Assembly: GCF_900129285.1 (NCBI RefSeq)
Contig: NZ_FQUW01000010.1
Coordinates: forward strand, 1 to 64,000
DNA: 64,000 nucleotides
Direction of reading: 5' to 3'
Source of the DNA: Desulfofundulus australicus DSM 11792
GTDB taxonomy: Bacteria > Bacillota > Desulfotomaculia > Desulfotomaculales > Desulfovirgulaceae
Positions within the stretch are counted from its first letter, which is position 1. Every line of letters starts with the position of its first letter. Positions 56,200-63,746 of the stretch are shown here, in pieces. The translations under genes and the position numbers were made by a program. Under the pieces are notes generated by a model. It saw nothing but the letters and a program-made list of their open reading frames with translations, was not told the origin of the DNA and searched no databases.

Positions 56200-56673
56200 A
56201 TGTCCGAGCAACTGCTGAAAGAGATCCTCGGTGAATTAAAGGCCTTGAATCAATGTGTCGGCAATATGGACCAACGCATCGGCAACGTGGAGCAGCGCAT
56301 CGGCAGCCTCGAACAAGGCCAGGAGGAGCTCGCCAGGCGCATGGAACGAATGGAACAGCGCATCAGCAACGTTGAGCAGGGCCAGCAGGAGCTTGTCAAG
56401 CGCGTCAGCGGCCTGGAGCAGGGCCAGCAGGAGCTCGCCGGGCGCATGGAACGAATGGAAGCCCTTATCGAAAACGAAATCATCGATAAGATCCGCGCCC
56501 TCTTCGATGCCCGCGCAGTTCACATGGATTATTTCGTCAGCATCAGGAACTCCGTGGCCAGAATCGAAGAGAGAGTCGAGCACCTTGCACGAAGACAAGT
56601 AGAAACTTTTATCAAGCTGGAAGAGCACGACCGGGAAATCAGGCTCCTGCGCCTGGAAATGTCCGGTCATTGA
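56200..56673 (+). CDS. Heptad-repeat coiled-coil protein
   Basis: 157 residues, AAAGGGGGG ribosome site, ATG at 56200. Residues about 20-95 are near-perfect seven-residue repeats (DQRIGNVEQRIGSLEQGQ, ARRMERMEQRISNVEQGQ and so on), visible at the DNA level as tandem near-identical 63-70-nt blocks. It continues as coiled coil to the end. No membrane segment. Proteins like this are common in thermophilic Clostridia and have no known role. Followed by a strong terminator. Confidence 0.75.
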   Translation: MSEQLLKEILGELKALNQCVGNMDQRIGNVEQRIGSLEQGQEELARRMERMEQRISNVEQGQQELVKRVSGLEQGQQELAGRMERMEALIENEIIDKIRALFDARAVHMDYFVSIRNSVARIEERVEHLARRQVETFIKLEEHDREIRLLRLEMSGH

Positions 56674-56721
56674 TCCTTTGCTTATTGCGAGACTTAAATG
56701 ACAGAAACTTAAATGACAAAT

Positions 56722-56762
56722 AAAAGACCGCCTCAGGGTTTAACCTGAAGACGGTCTTTTTT
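56722..56762. terminator. Bidirectional terminator between coiled-coil gene and tRNA-Arg
   Basis: AAAAGACCG (56722-56730) pairs with CGGTCTTTT (56752-56760), with inner CAGG/CCTG pairs; T-runs on both strands serve the plus-strand gene and the minus-strand tRNA. Confidence 0.85.
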
Positions 56763-56763
56763 C

Positions 56764-56840
<77 letters not shown>

Positions 56841-56936
56841 ATGAGCGGGAGCTGCTTACCTGCAGCCCCCTTTTTGATTCCCGGTTAATATTATACAATA
56901 CTAAGTTTTGGACAGCAACAACCTGTGCAAAGCATT

Positions 56937-57866
56937 TTACATCTCCTGTACCTGCGGCTGGATCAGGGGGTCGAGCCCGGCCTTCTGCATCAGGCGGCAG
57001 AAAAGGCAGGTACCGGCCGTCGTCGGCTGGCCACAGAGGGAGCACTCTTTTAATTCCACGGGAGTATCGGTGAAATTCCTGCGCCCCCTATCCCAGAAAC
57101 CAAAGAGGAATCTTTGCTTGGTACCGGGCATTTTTTCTTCCAGAGAGTTAATTAATTCTTTATAGGCCAGAGATGTTGCTCCCCTGGCCAGCGGACAGTC
57201 ATCGGCCAGAAAATCAATCCCCTTCAACCGGCAGTACGTTTCCGTCTCCAGCTCTCCCAGGCGTACCAGCGGCTTAACCTTTGCCGGAAGGCGGGCATGG
57301 GTTGAAGGCAGGTGAGGGTACTGGCGGGCCAGATATCCCTCCTGCCAGCCAAATAAATTGCCCAGCAGGGCCGCCGTTTCGTCATCCAGGTTATGCCCCG
57401 TAGCCACCACCCGGTAGCCCTTCTGCTGGACCACCAGGTTCATCAGGTACCTTTTTACCGTTCCGCATACAGAGCAGCTCACCCGGCGGGTACGCCGCAC
57501 AATTTCCCTCATATTGGTGCCGTACATATCTTCCAGCGAAAGGATATACAGCCTGGCTCCCCGGCTGGCAGCAAAATTTTCGCAAATCCGCCGGGAACCC
57601 GTGGAATATTCTCCTATACCCAGGTCAACGTGCAACCCGTCGGCATTATATCCCAGGGATAACAGGGCATCCCACAGGGCCATGCTGTCCTTGCCACCGG
57701 AAACGGCAACCAGTATTCTTTCATCACTGGAAAACATATTATATTTCTTAATGGCCCTGGCTACCTGTCTCAAAAAGTATTCTATAAAATGCTCTTTACA
57801 AAAGGCCGTATTATTCGATTTGAGATCAATTGCCGGCTCCCCTTTGCATTTTATACAACGTCGCAT
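56937..57866 (-). CDS. ttuA: TtuA-type tRNA 2-thiouridine synthetase (TIGR00269 family)
   Basis: 309 residues from the ATG at 57866 (GAGGGTGG upstream). N-terminal zinc site CIKCKGEP...FCKEHF, PP-loop SGGKDSMALWDALL (about 57-70), catalytic/cluster cysteines CSVCGTVKRY and a later Cys, GHNLDDETAALLGN, and a C-terminal zinc ribbon CSLCGQP...CLFC. TtuA makes 2-thio-ribothymidine at tRNA position 54, which stabilises tRNA at high temperature. A related TtcA/CTU1 role cannot be excluded. No TtuB-like sulfur carrier gene is adjacent. Between two tRNA genes. Confidence 0.8.
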   Translation of the reverse strand: MRRCIKCKGEPAIDLKSNNTAFCKEHFIEYFLRQVARAIKKYNMFSSDERILVAVSGGKDSMALWDALLSLGYNADGLHVDLGIGEYSTGSRRICENFAASRGARLYILSLEDMYGTNMREIVRRTRRVSCSVCGTVKRYLMNLVVQQKGYRVVATGHNLDDETAALLGNLFGWQEGYLARQYPHLPSTHARLPAKVKPLVRLGELETETYCRLKGIDFLADDCPLARGATSLAYKELINSLEEKMPGTKQRFLFGFWDRGRRNFTDTPVELKECSLCGQPTTAGTCLFCRLMQKAGLDPLIQPQVQEM

Positions 57867-57960
57867 GGTCAACCACCCTCTTTCTTTTACTGATAATGAA
57901 AGGGGAGGGACGCGGAGTACCGGCCTGACAACACCCCGAGAACTTCCTCATATCAATAGT

Positions 57961-58034
57961 TGGAGCGGGTGATGGGAATCGAACCCACGTACCCGGCTTG
58001 GAAGGCCGGTGCTCTACCATTGAGCTACACCCGC
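57961..58034 (-). tRNA. tRNA-Gly (anticodon TCC)
   Basis: 74 nt on the minus strand. Acceptor GCGGGTG / CACCCGC, D arm GCTCAATGGTAGAGC, anticodon loop CTTCCAA (TCC), T arm GTGGGTTCGATTCCCAT, encoded CCA. Confidence 0.95.
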
Positions 58035-58217
58035 TCGCACGAGAAAAATATTTTTAGTTGCCGGCAGCAAGTATATTATAGCGAAAACAATCCGTGAAGT
58101 CAAAACAATTATCTGGGAAAGGATTAAAAACTTTTCGGTATTTGATAGGATTTTTCCCCTTCAAATTACTGCAGGACAGGCATATTACAAGACGGGCCTG
58201 CATAATTGACAGGTCTG

Positions 58218-58400
58218 CTAGACAGGAGCCTGCTTTTTGCGGCCCTTATTTAAATAAACATCTTCTTCCAGCTTAACAGTTTTTATGGCTTCGTATATTA
58301 AAACCGGCTGGCCATTTTCCACCCGCAACCTGACCTCCCCCCACCCAAGCTGCCGGATGAACTTTATCAACTGCACTTCCCGGTTGGTAAAACTTTGCAT
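58218..58400 (-). CDS. DUF2292 (YezD-like) small protein
   Basis: 60 residues from the ATG at 58400, with GAGGG upstream. The core LIKFIRQLGWGEVRLRVENGQPVLIYEAIKTVKL fits DUF2292, small proteins of unknown function that often lie near sulfur-assimilation genes. It has its own sigma-A promoter with an inverted repeat over the start site, and RNA element copy 1 lies upstream. Confidence 0.75.
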   Translation of the reverse strand: MQSFTNREVQLIKFIRQLGWGEVRLRVENGQPVLIYEAIKTVKLEEDVYLNKGRKKQAPV

Positions 58401-58502
58401 GGTACCGCCCTCTTTTACCATCTTTCTTACCCCCTGGAGGTTTTCTCCGGCACCCACCAAATTAAATCCCATTAACTGGACCCTGCAATAAAAATTGGAG
58501 TC

Positions 58503-58551
58503 TTGTGCTATAATTCACAAAAACAATACCACAGCACCCCTGCACTGTCAA
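58503..58551 (-). promoter_or_regulatory. Sigma-A promoter and Rex/FNR-like dyad for the DUF2292 gene
   Basis: TTGACA (58551-58546), 17 nt, TATTGT (58528-58523) on the minus strand. TTGTGAATTATAGCACAA (58520-58503) covers the expected start site; its arms TTGTGAA and AGCACAA resemble Rex or CRP/FNR operators. Placement over the start suggests repression. Confidence 0.6.
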
Positions 58552-58599
58552 CCAATTCAGCCTGTCTTAATATTTATACTTTTTCATAAAAGACGGCTA

Positions 58600-58668
58600 T
58601 AAAAACAACAGGCCGGCCTCCCTTACCAAACCACGGGCAGACCAGCCTATCGTTGTTCGATTCAGCTG
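58600..58668 (-). ncRNA. Hairpin-terminator attenuator element, copy 1
   Basis: Minus strand. CAGC-TGA-ATCG-AACAA-CGAT-A-GGCTG forms a two-part hairpin with loop AACAA. Its 3' arm AGGCTGGTCT also pairs with AGGCCGGCCT to make a terminator stem of ten pairs (two or three G-U), then CCC/GGG, then TGTTGTTTTTAT. Lies after the response regulator gene and about 50 nt before the DUF2292 promoter. Mutually exclusive structures, as in the other three copies. Confidence 0.75.
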
Positions 58669-58741
58669 ACCGTTAACATTTATTCAATTTATTACATTAA
58701 GCTTACTTTGCTTTTAAGTATATCAAATCAGCACCATAACG

Positions 58742-59107
58742 TCAACCATAAACGGAAAGAGCTTTATTAATTGTCTCTTTAAGATTATTTAACTGGAAGG
58801 GCTTGGTTACATAACCGCTGGCACCCCGTTGCAGGGCTTCCAGGGCGGTGGGCAAACTGCTTAATGCGGTCATAATGATTACCGGCAGTTCTTTATCCTC
58901 CTTCCGGATATGACCCAGGACTTCCAGGCCACTCATCCCCGGCATCCTGATATCCAGAAGAACCAGATCTACTTCTTCTCTGGCCAGTAAACTCAAGCCT
59001 TCCGGACCGCTATAAGCTGTGATCACCTCATGCCCTTCATCCTCCAAAGCCTTGCGTAACGCCCAGCACATTCCTTTCTCGTCGTCAATAACCAGAACCC
59101 GGGCCAT
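58742..59107 (-). CDS. Stand-alone response regulator receiver (Spo0F/CheY-like)
   Basis: 121 residues, one receiver domain and no output domain. Acidic pair DDE at 8-10, phospho-acceptor Asp in LVLLDIRMPGMSG (about 52), Thr in MTALSS and Lys in VTKPFQ. It must act by passing phosphate on or by binding a partner. The ATG lies three bases after the kinase stop, with the ribosome site GGAGGG inside the kinase end, so it is strictly coupled to it. Confidence 0.95.
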   Translation of the reverse strand: MARVLVIDDEKGMCWALRKALEDEGHEVITAYSGPEGLSLLAREEVDLVLLDIRMPGMSGLEVLGHIRKEDKELPVIIMTALSSLPTALEALQRGASGYVTKPFQLNNLKETINKALSVYG

Positions 59108-59110
59108 GGA

Positions 59111-60622
59111 TTAACCCTCCTTTTCTCCGTTACTTTTCACCGGCAGGCAAACGGTAAACGCCGTACCCTGGCCGGGACGGCTATCCACCCTGATCGTCCC
59201 CCCGTGGATGCGGACAATTTCCTGGCTGATGGCCAGGCCCAGACCGCTACCCTTTGCTTTACGGCTGAAAAAGGGCTGGAAAATATGATCCAGATCCTCG
59301 GGAGGAATACCCTCACCCGTATCTTTGAACACTGCGCAAACACCATCATAAGAAGTAAAGGTTTCTATATCCAGGCGGCCACCACCGGGCATGGCCTGCA
59401 CGGCATTAACGATCAGGTTCAAAAACACCTGCTGCAGTTTATCACCGTTACCTTTAACCGGCGGCAATCCCTCAGCCAGGGATAAATTTAATTCCACGCC
59501 GTTCTGGAGGAAATACGTATTGCTGCTGGCGGTAACTTCCGATATTAAATCGTTGAGATTCAGCTCCCTCATACCGCTGCCCGGCCGGCCAAAGTTGAGC
59601 AATTCACCAACGAGCCCGTGCAACCGGGAAATTTGTTCTTCAATGATGGACAGTGGCTCTTTCATCTCCTCATTTTTCACCAGGGATGGTTTTATCACCT
59701 CCACCGTGGACTGCATAATCCCGATGGGAGCGCGCAACTCATGGGCAATATCGGCAACCAGGCGGCCCAGGGCTGCCAGGTGTTCGGAACGGCGCAGGTG
59801 TTCAACCAGCTGCTCCTTTTCCTCCAGGCTCGCCGCCATGTGATTGATGGTGCGGCCAATTTCACCCAGTTCCCCGGGCATTTCCGGAACCCTGGCCGCC
59901 AGGTTTTTCTCCAGTTCCCGAACCCCTTTTTTCAACCGGTCCACTCCCCGTATCAGGGACAAAAGGCTGGCCAGGGTAGCCACTACGGCAAAACTGAAAA
60001 TCCCCAATGTGGCATAACGAAGCAACAAACGCGCCCGGGCACTGCGGGCAAACAGGGGGTGCAGCCGTTCCTCAACCCAGACCACAGCCACTACTTTTCC
60101 CTGGACACGCACCGGCACCAGGTACTCCAGAAACTGGTCATCCCAGGTCTGGCCAACCCTGGTAATTGGCTGTCCCCCGGCCAGTACGGCATTAATGCCT
60201 TCCTCAGCTTCTTTAAAAATGCGTTCCATCCGCTTTTCAGGCGTTTCCGGCTGGCGGGGCCGGTATTCGTGGAGAAACCCCTGCACCCAAATGCGTTCCT
60301 GGCCAGTGATATATAAACCGCAACGGATCCCCGGGTGGCTCCTGACAAGGGGAACAGTCAGGCGGTTAAACTCATCCACCACATAACCGGTTAAATCTAT
60401 CCGGGGATTGTCTCTACTTTTTTCCAGAACACAGGCCTCCAATTGTTCGCCCAGGTGATCACCAAGCGCACCCAGCCTGTGTTGCATGTCCCTGATCAAC
60501 TGGTCATCCGTCCGGGAAGCAAAAAGAATGTCGTAGATCATCACCAGCACAGGAACAATCAACAATACGGCCACAATACTAATTACCTGCAGCCTGAAAC
60601 TCCGGGGCCGGAAACTTACCAT
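59111..60622 (-). CDS. Membrane sensor histidine kinase
   Basis: 503 residues, GGGAGGGG upstream of the ATG. Membrane helix (about 10-30), an extracytoplasmic sensing domain (about 32-195) with a double-Cache-like look, second helix (about 205-225), HAMP (about 228-280), phospho-acceptor His in ADIAHELRAPIG (about 294), and HATPase_c with NLIVNAVQAMPGG, DTGEGIPPEDL and GSGLGLAISQEI. Signal unknown; the nearby TauE-like exporter suggests a sulfur or anion cue. Preceded by RNA element copy 3 and an unusual leader of about 140 nt. Confidence 0.95.
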   Translation of the reverse strand: MVSFRPRSFRLQVISIVAVLLIVPVLVMIYDILFASRTDDQLIRDMQHRLGALGDHLGEQLEACVLEKSRDNPRIDLTGYVVDEFNRLTVPLVRSHPGIRCGLYITGQERIWVQGFLHEYRPRQPETPEKRMERIFKEAEEGINAVLAGGQPITRVGQTWDDQFLEYLVPVRVQGKVVAVVWVEERLHPLFARSARARLLLRYATLGIFSFAVVATLASLLSLIRGVDRLKKGVRELEKNLAARVPEMPGELGEIGRTINHMAASLEEKEQLVEHLRRSEHLAALGRLVADIAHELRAPIGIMQSTVEVIKPSLVKNEEMKEPLSIIEEQISRLHGLVGELLNFGRPGSGMRELNLNDLISEVTASSNTYFLQNGVELNLSLAEGLPPVKGNGDKLQQVFLNLIVNAVQAMPGGGRLDIETFTSYDGVCAVFKDTGEGIPPEDLDHIFQPFFSRKAKGSGLGLAISQEIVRIHGGTIRVDSRPGQGTAFTVCLPVKSNGEKEG

Positions 60623-60640
60623 CCTGGTACCCCTCCCGAC

Positions 60641-60682
60641 CTATTTATGGCTTGTGAAATAGTTCGCTATCTCCATACACAT
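60641..60682 (-). promoter_or_regulatory. Leader micro-ORF overlapping a Rex/FNR-like dyad upstream of the kinase
   Basis: On the minus strand GGAGG is followed seven bases on by ATG (60676) opening MEIANYFTSHK and TAG at 60641-60643, just before the kinase ribosome site. The same bases contain TTGTGAAATAGTTCGCTA on the plus strand (60652-60669). A nearly identical 18-mer occurs at 61221-61238. Because only the DNA motif is conserved between the two sites, I favour an operator over a leader peptide. Confidence 0.45.
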
Positions 60683-60762
60683 TCCTCCTCCCGTTCTGAA
60701 ATATCGCCACTGAGGAGAGGGCTACATTCAAGGGGGAAGCAGGGGAGAGGGGTATCTCCAGG

Positions 60763-60826
60763 AAAACAAATGGCCGGTAACCCGGTAATATACCGGGTAC
60801 CGGCCTATGGTTGTTCCATTCGGCCC
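60763..60826 (-). ncRNA. Hairpin-terminator attenuator element, copy 3
   Basis: Minus strand. GGCC-GA-ATGG-AACAA-CCAT-A-GGCC hairpin; its 3' arm GGCCGGTA pairs instead with TTACCGGCC, extended by CCCGGT/ACCGGG, and is followed by ATTTGTTTT. Lies between the 55-residue membrane protein gene and the histidine kinase, about 140 nt before the kinase start. Confidence 0.78.
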
Positions 60827-60892
60827 AATTCCTTAAGACATCAATTGATTATGCGTAAAAGCAGACAAGAAAACTTTTATGCCCGTTAAGTT

Positions 60893-61060
60893 TCAGTACC
60901 AGCCCATAACAGGTCCCAGCAGACGGGATAGCCACACAACTATCAGCGCACCGCTGACGAAAGAACCCATGACGTCAACCAGGTCACTGAGCAACCCAGG
61001 GTCGTCCGCCTCTTCAGGAAAATCACGATCAGGCGGATACCCCCACTCCCCCATCCACAT
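60893..61060 (-). CDS. 55-residue single-helix membrane protein
   Basis: ATG at 61060 with a strong GGGGGGAG six bases upstream, stop TGA at 60893-60895. The protein has a tryptophan/acidic N-terminal half (MWMGEWGYPPDRDFPEEADD) and one membrane helix (about 33-52: GSFVSGALIVVWLSRLLGPV). I recognise no family. It precedes RNA element copy 3 and the two-component genes on the same strand. Evidence is the ribosome site, good codon pattern and amphipathic design. Confidence 0.6.
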   Translation of the reverse strand: MWMGEWGYPPDRDFPEEADDPGLLSDLVDVMGSFVSGALIVVWLSRLLGPVMGWY

Positions 61061-61220
61061 GGAGCTCCCCCCGTTACCCCTTTTTATTTTTCAAGGTACA
61101 TTTTCTTCAATGATAATATACCACCGGCCGGAGGTCAATGGTAATCATAATATTTGAAAGATTAAAAATTTGGATATCCGGCAAATTTTTGTACCCGGCA
61201 CATAGGGAAATGTGCTTTGA

Positions 61221-61238
61221 TAGCGAATTATTTCACAA
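61221..61238 (+). promoter_or_regulatory. Rex/FNR-like inverted repeat
   Basis: TAGCGAATTATTTCACAA, reverse complement TTGTGAAATAATTCGCTA, 23 nt before the start of the zinc-ribbon gene. 17 of 18 positions equal the site at 60652-60669. TTGTGAA-N4-TTCnCnA fits a degenerate Rex or CRP/FNR operator. Confidence 0.5.
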
Positions 61239-61261
61239 ATAAGAAAAAGGGGGAATCCACC

Positions 61262-61567
61262 GTGGTTTTACCCATTCCCAAAATTAAAACACCTCCCTGT
61301 CCCGCCTGTGGTTCGAAAAACACCACACGCGGCCGTATCATCAGGCTGGCGGCCGGGTTCGGCCTGGGATTCGGGGGAGCACTATTTTTTTTACTGCTGG
61401 GTTACTTTTACCCGTGGATACGCAACCTGATTTTTATCGCCCTGCTTTGCGGCCTGTTTGTTTGCCTTATCCCGCCCCTGGGAAAATTCTGCTGCCTGGA
61501 TTGTGATGCCTACTGGAACCCGGAAGAACCGGACAAGTTCTGGCGCCCCAAACCCCCGGGCCTTTAA
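61262..61567 (+). CDS. Small membrane protein with split zinc ribbon
   Basis: 101 residues from the GTG at 61262, with GGGGGAA upstream; the frame is open to a TTG at 61217, but that would run through the operator. N-terminal CPACGSKNTTRGR and C-terminal CCLDCDAYWNP could together bind one zinc. Two membrane helices (about 29-50 and 55-75) lie between them. Family and role unknown. The fold suggests a membrane hairpin with both metal half-sites in the cytoplasm. Confidence 0.7.
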   Translation: MVLPIPKIKTPPCPACGSKNTTRGRIIRLAAGFGLGFGGALFFLLLGYFYPWIRNLIFIALLCGLFVCLIPPLGKFCCLDCDAYWNPEEPDKFWRPKPPGL

Positions 61568-61573
61568 AAAGCA

Positions 61574-61603
61574 GGGCCCCGGTTTATAAACCGGGGCCCT
61601 TTT
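61574..61603. terminator. Bidirectional terminator
   Basis: Perfect 26-nt palindrome GGGCCCCGGTTTATAAACCGGGGCCC (written here as its 13-bp arm GGGCCCCGGTTTA and complement), with TTTT on the plus side and TGCTTTTTAAA on the minus side. It serves the zinc-ribbon gene and the tauE-like gene. Confidence 0.9.
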
Positions 61604-61613
61604 CCGGGGGAGA

Positions 61614-62822
61614 TCAGCTCTGTGCTTTTAACCTGGCTGCTTCCTGCTCGCGCAGGCGCTTTTCCCTCACCTCCCTGGCCACGCCCAGGTAGAGCTGGAT
61701 GAGAATGTAGGCGCAGATGCCCGTGGCGGCGGTAAGCATCAGGATGCCCCCCGCCTGGTTCCACAGGTAGTCCCTCGTGTACGCGGTCCACCATTCCGGT
61801 TTATTTGCTACCTCCACCATATAATGATATACGGTATCCTTTTTGGCGTATATCGCTGAAATTTGAGCGGCAGTAAGACCTTGATCCGCCAGGAATGCTT
61901 CAAACGCCTTTTTATAAACGGCCGCATAACGGGAGGATATTTCCTTCAAAATCACCGAGGCGCAGGCAAAGAAGGTGGCGATGGTGAAAACCAGGCGGAT
62001 GGTGATGCCGTACACATACTTGGTACAAACAGTACCGAACTGGGCACCAACGCTGGCTCCCAGAAGCATGATCACTGCGGCAACCAGTTCCACACCGCCT
62101 TTTAAGCTGTACGTAAAGGCGCCGTAAGCTCCCGAGAACATAACTTCAAACAGGTCGGTACCCACGGCAATTTTCGTCGGCACACCCATCAGGTAAATCA
62201 GCGCAGGTACTCGCAGGATACCGCCGCCGACCCCGAGGATACCGGCTACAAAACCGGTGACCACACCCACGAAGAGAATGGCCCACAGGGAGACACGCAT
62301 CCTGGCAATGGGGCAGTAGAAGGTAGGCCAGATGTTGAGGGTATCCTGGATCCAGCGGGACCAGGCGGTGCCGACGATGTCTTTGACCTGCTTGCCCGCT
62401 TCCTTTTCCAGCTTCCTGACCCGCAGGTATTCCGAAAGCATGAAGATGCCAATGGAGGCCAGCAGGATCATGTACAGGTAGCGAACCACGCTTCCGGCAA
62501 TACCCTTCTGGGTAAGCCAGTAGAGAATCTGAGCGCCGGTTTCAATGCCGGAGAAGGTGCCGATGAGCATTACAAGCGCTATAATTACACTGACGTGGCC
62601 AAATTTCCAGTGCCTGAAGGTGGCCACAATGGATTTACCAACCAGGTGGGTCATGTCGGTACCCACGGCATAAATCATGGGGAAACCGAAGATATTCAAT
62701 GATGGCGTGACCAGCCAGGCGCCGCCGATGCCGAAGAACCCCCCCACCACGCCGACGGTAAAGCCAATCAGCAAAAGCGGCCACCAGGCCATATCCACAC
62801 CGCTAACAGGCATGTGCATCAT
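61614..62822 (-). CDS. Long TauE/SafE-type anion (sulfite/sulfonate) exporter
   Basis: 402 residues from the ATG at 62822 (AAAGGGGTG upstream), far longer than the usual 250-270. Two TauE repeats: GFTVGVVGGFFGIGGAWLVTPSLNIFGFPMIYAVGTDMTHLVGKS near the N-terminus and GFVAGILGVGGGILRVPALIYLMGVPTKIAVGTDLFEVMFSG in the middle. A charged cytoplasmic loop (about 130-175) and a C-terminal extension (about 295-402) with an extra helix are additional. Family members export sulfite, sulfoacetate or related anions. Last gene of a unit with three tiny membrane proteins. Confidence 0.88.
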   Translation of the reverse strand: MMHMPVSGVDMAWWPLLLIGFTVGVVGGFFGIGGAWLVTPSLNIFGFPMIYAVGTDMTHLVGKSIVATFRHWKFGHVSVIIALVMLIGTFSGIETGAQILYWLTQKGIAGSVVRYLYMILLASIGIFMLSEYLRVRKLEKEAGKQVKDIVGTAWSRWIQDTLNIWPTFYCPIARMRVSLWAILFVGVVTGFVAGILGVGGGILRVPALIYLMGVPTKIAVGTDLFEVMFSGAYGAFTYSLKGGVELVAAVIMLLGASVGAQFGTVCTKYVYGITIRLVFTIATFFACASVILKEISSRYAAVYKKAFEAFLADQGLTAAQISAIYAKKDTVYHYMVEVANKPEWWTAYTRDYLWNQAGGILMLTAATGICAYILIQLYLGVAREVREKRLREQEAARLKAQS

Positions 62823-62894
62823 ATCCCAACACCCCTTTCTCAAAACCATTTATGACCCGCTTATAAATTACGGAATAATTGCCAGCACTGGAGA

Positions 62895-63098
62895 TTATTT
62901 TTTGATCACCGCACTTTCATCTTCAAATTCTTTCTTGTAGGAGCCCAGATCCACGCGCAGCAACCTGAAGATACCGTCGGCAATCAGGCCGATGGCCACA
63001 CCCAGTGCCACCATGGTTCCCACATTCACCACGGCATAAGTGAAGGGTGAGTTTTGGGCCAGCCCGGCAGCCCATTTGAAGTACTCGCCAATCATCAT
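62895..63098 (-). CDS. 67-residue membrane protein upstream of the exporter
   Basis: ATG at 63098 with GGGGGAA upstream. One membrane helix (about 20-45: TYAVVNVGTMVALGVAIGLIADGIF) and a charged C-terminal tail (YKKEFEDESAVIKK). About 70 nt before the TauE-like gene and on the same strand, so it may be an accessory subunit of the exporter. No family recognised. Confidence 0.75.
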   Translation of the reverse strand: MMIGEYFKWAAGLAQNSPFTYAVVNVGTMVALGVAIGLIADGIFRLLRVDLGSYKKEFEDESAVIKK

Positions 63099-63146
63099 GA
63101 TTCCCCCTTTCTCAATTTTTGCCTGGCATTTTAGCCAGCCCTGCCC

Positions 63147-63239
63147 CTACACCTGACCACTAAGCAACCAGAAAAGCCACAGGCCTACGGAAACGGTACA
63201 GAAGAGCACGATGAATATCCTGATTAGAAGCTTACCCAT
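63147..63239 (-). CDS. 30-residue membrane peptide
   Basis: ATG at 63239, an ideal AAGGAGGTG eight bases upstream, stop TAG at 63147-63149. The product MGKLLIRIFIVLFCTVSVGL continues WLFWLLSGQV: a single membrane helix with a basic start. Too short for most gene finders. Ribosome site and operon position (between two small membrane protein genes) support translation. Confidence 0.65.
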   Translation of the reverse strand: MGKLLIRIFIVLFCTVSVGLWLFWLLSGQV

Positions 63240-63257
63240 GGAATTCACCTCCTTTCC

Positions 63258-63476
63258 TTACCAGGTGGAAATTTGTATGACAATCTTTTCCAGTTTATTA
63301 AATGCCAGGAGCAGTTTATTGACCAGCAGGGTATACTTCTGGGGAGAGAATGCCTTGAGGTAAAGGATGATGGTTAGAACTGAAATGGTAGAAACACCTG
63401 CTATATCCACGGCCAGCAGGACCACATCCTCCACCTTTTCCCTTTCCACGGCCACGGGGGAACGCTTATCCGGCAT
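63258..63476 (-). CDS. 72-residue membrane-associated protein
   Basis: ATG at 63476 with GGGGAG upstream. Acidic/basic N-terminus, then VVLLAVDIAGVSTISVLTIILYLKAF as a membrane helix (about 18-42), then a basic amphipathic helix. First gene of the exporter unit; RNA element copy 4 lies in its leader, so its expression should be decided by the terminator there. No family recognised. Confidence 0.72.
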   Translation of the reverse strand: MPDKRSPVAVEREKVEDVVLLAVDIAGVSTISVLTIILYLKAFSPQKYTLLVNKLLLAFNKLEKIVIQISTW

Positions 63477-63512
63477 CGGCTTTCTCCCCTTTCGCAAAAA
63501 TTTTGGGGGAAG

Positions 63513-63574
63513 AGAAAAAGGCCGGCTTCCCGGGTGTACCAGGAAAACCGGCCTATGGTTGTTCCATTCGGCCT
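63513..63574 (-). ncRNA. Hairpin-terminator attenuator element, copy 4
   Basis: Minus strand. GGCC-GA-ATGG-AACAA-CCAT-A-GGCC hairpin starts about 11 nt after the expected transcription start. Its 3' arm AGGCCGG pairs instead with CCGGCCT, extended by TTTTCC/GGGAAG, then TTTTTCTC. The first gene of the exporter unit starts about 35 nt later. Confidence 0.82.
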
Positions 63575-63591
63575 GTTTTTTCTTTGACCCC

Positions 63592-63620
63592 ATGTTACCA
63601 AATTCACAATCCCCTGTCAA
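63592..63620 (-). promoter_or_regulatory. Sigma-A promoter of the exporter unit
   Basis: TTGACA (63620-63615), 17 nt, TAACAT (63597-63592) on the minus strand; expected start near 63585. The spacer contains TTGTGAA (a Rex/FNR-like half-site). Confidence 0.72.
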
Positions 63621-63685
63621 TAACTATTTCGTTATAAAATTGGTTGAAATAAATTTTTTCCGGGCCATTCGACCAGATTATTATA

Positions 63686-63714
63686 TTGACTGCGGCTGCT
63701 TCTTTTGATACCAT
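63686..63714 (+). promoter_or_regulatory. Divergent sigma-A promoter for RNA element copy 2
   Basis: TTGACT (63686-63691), 17 nt, TACCAT (63709-63714); expected start near 63721, about 26 nt before the element. It diverges from the exporter promoter. Confidence 0.6.
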
Positions 63715-63746
63715 TTAATTGGGGTAATCCGGACGAAATCCCTTTT

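Noticed and set aside
61217-61261. Upstream TTG start giving the zinc-ribbon protein 15 more residues
   Set aside because: The extension runs through the inverted repeat shared with 60652-60669, while GTG 61262 has a proper ribosome site.
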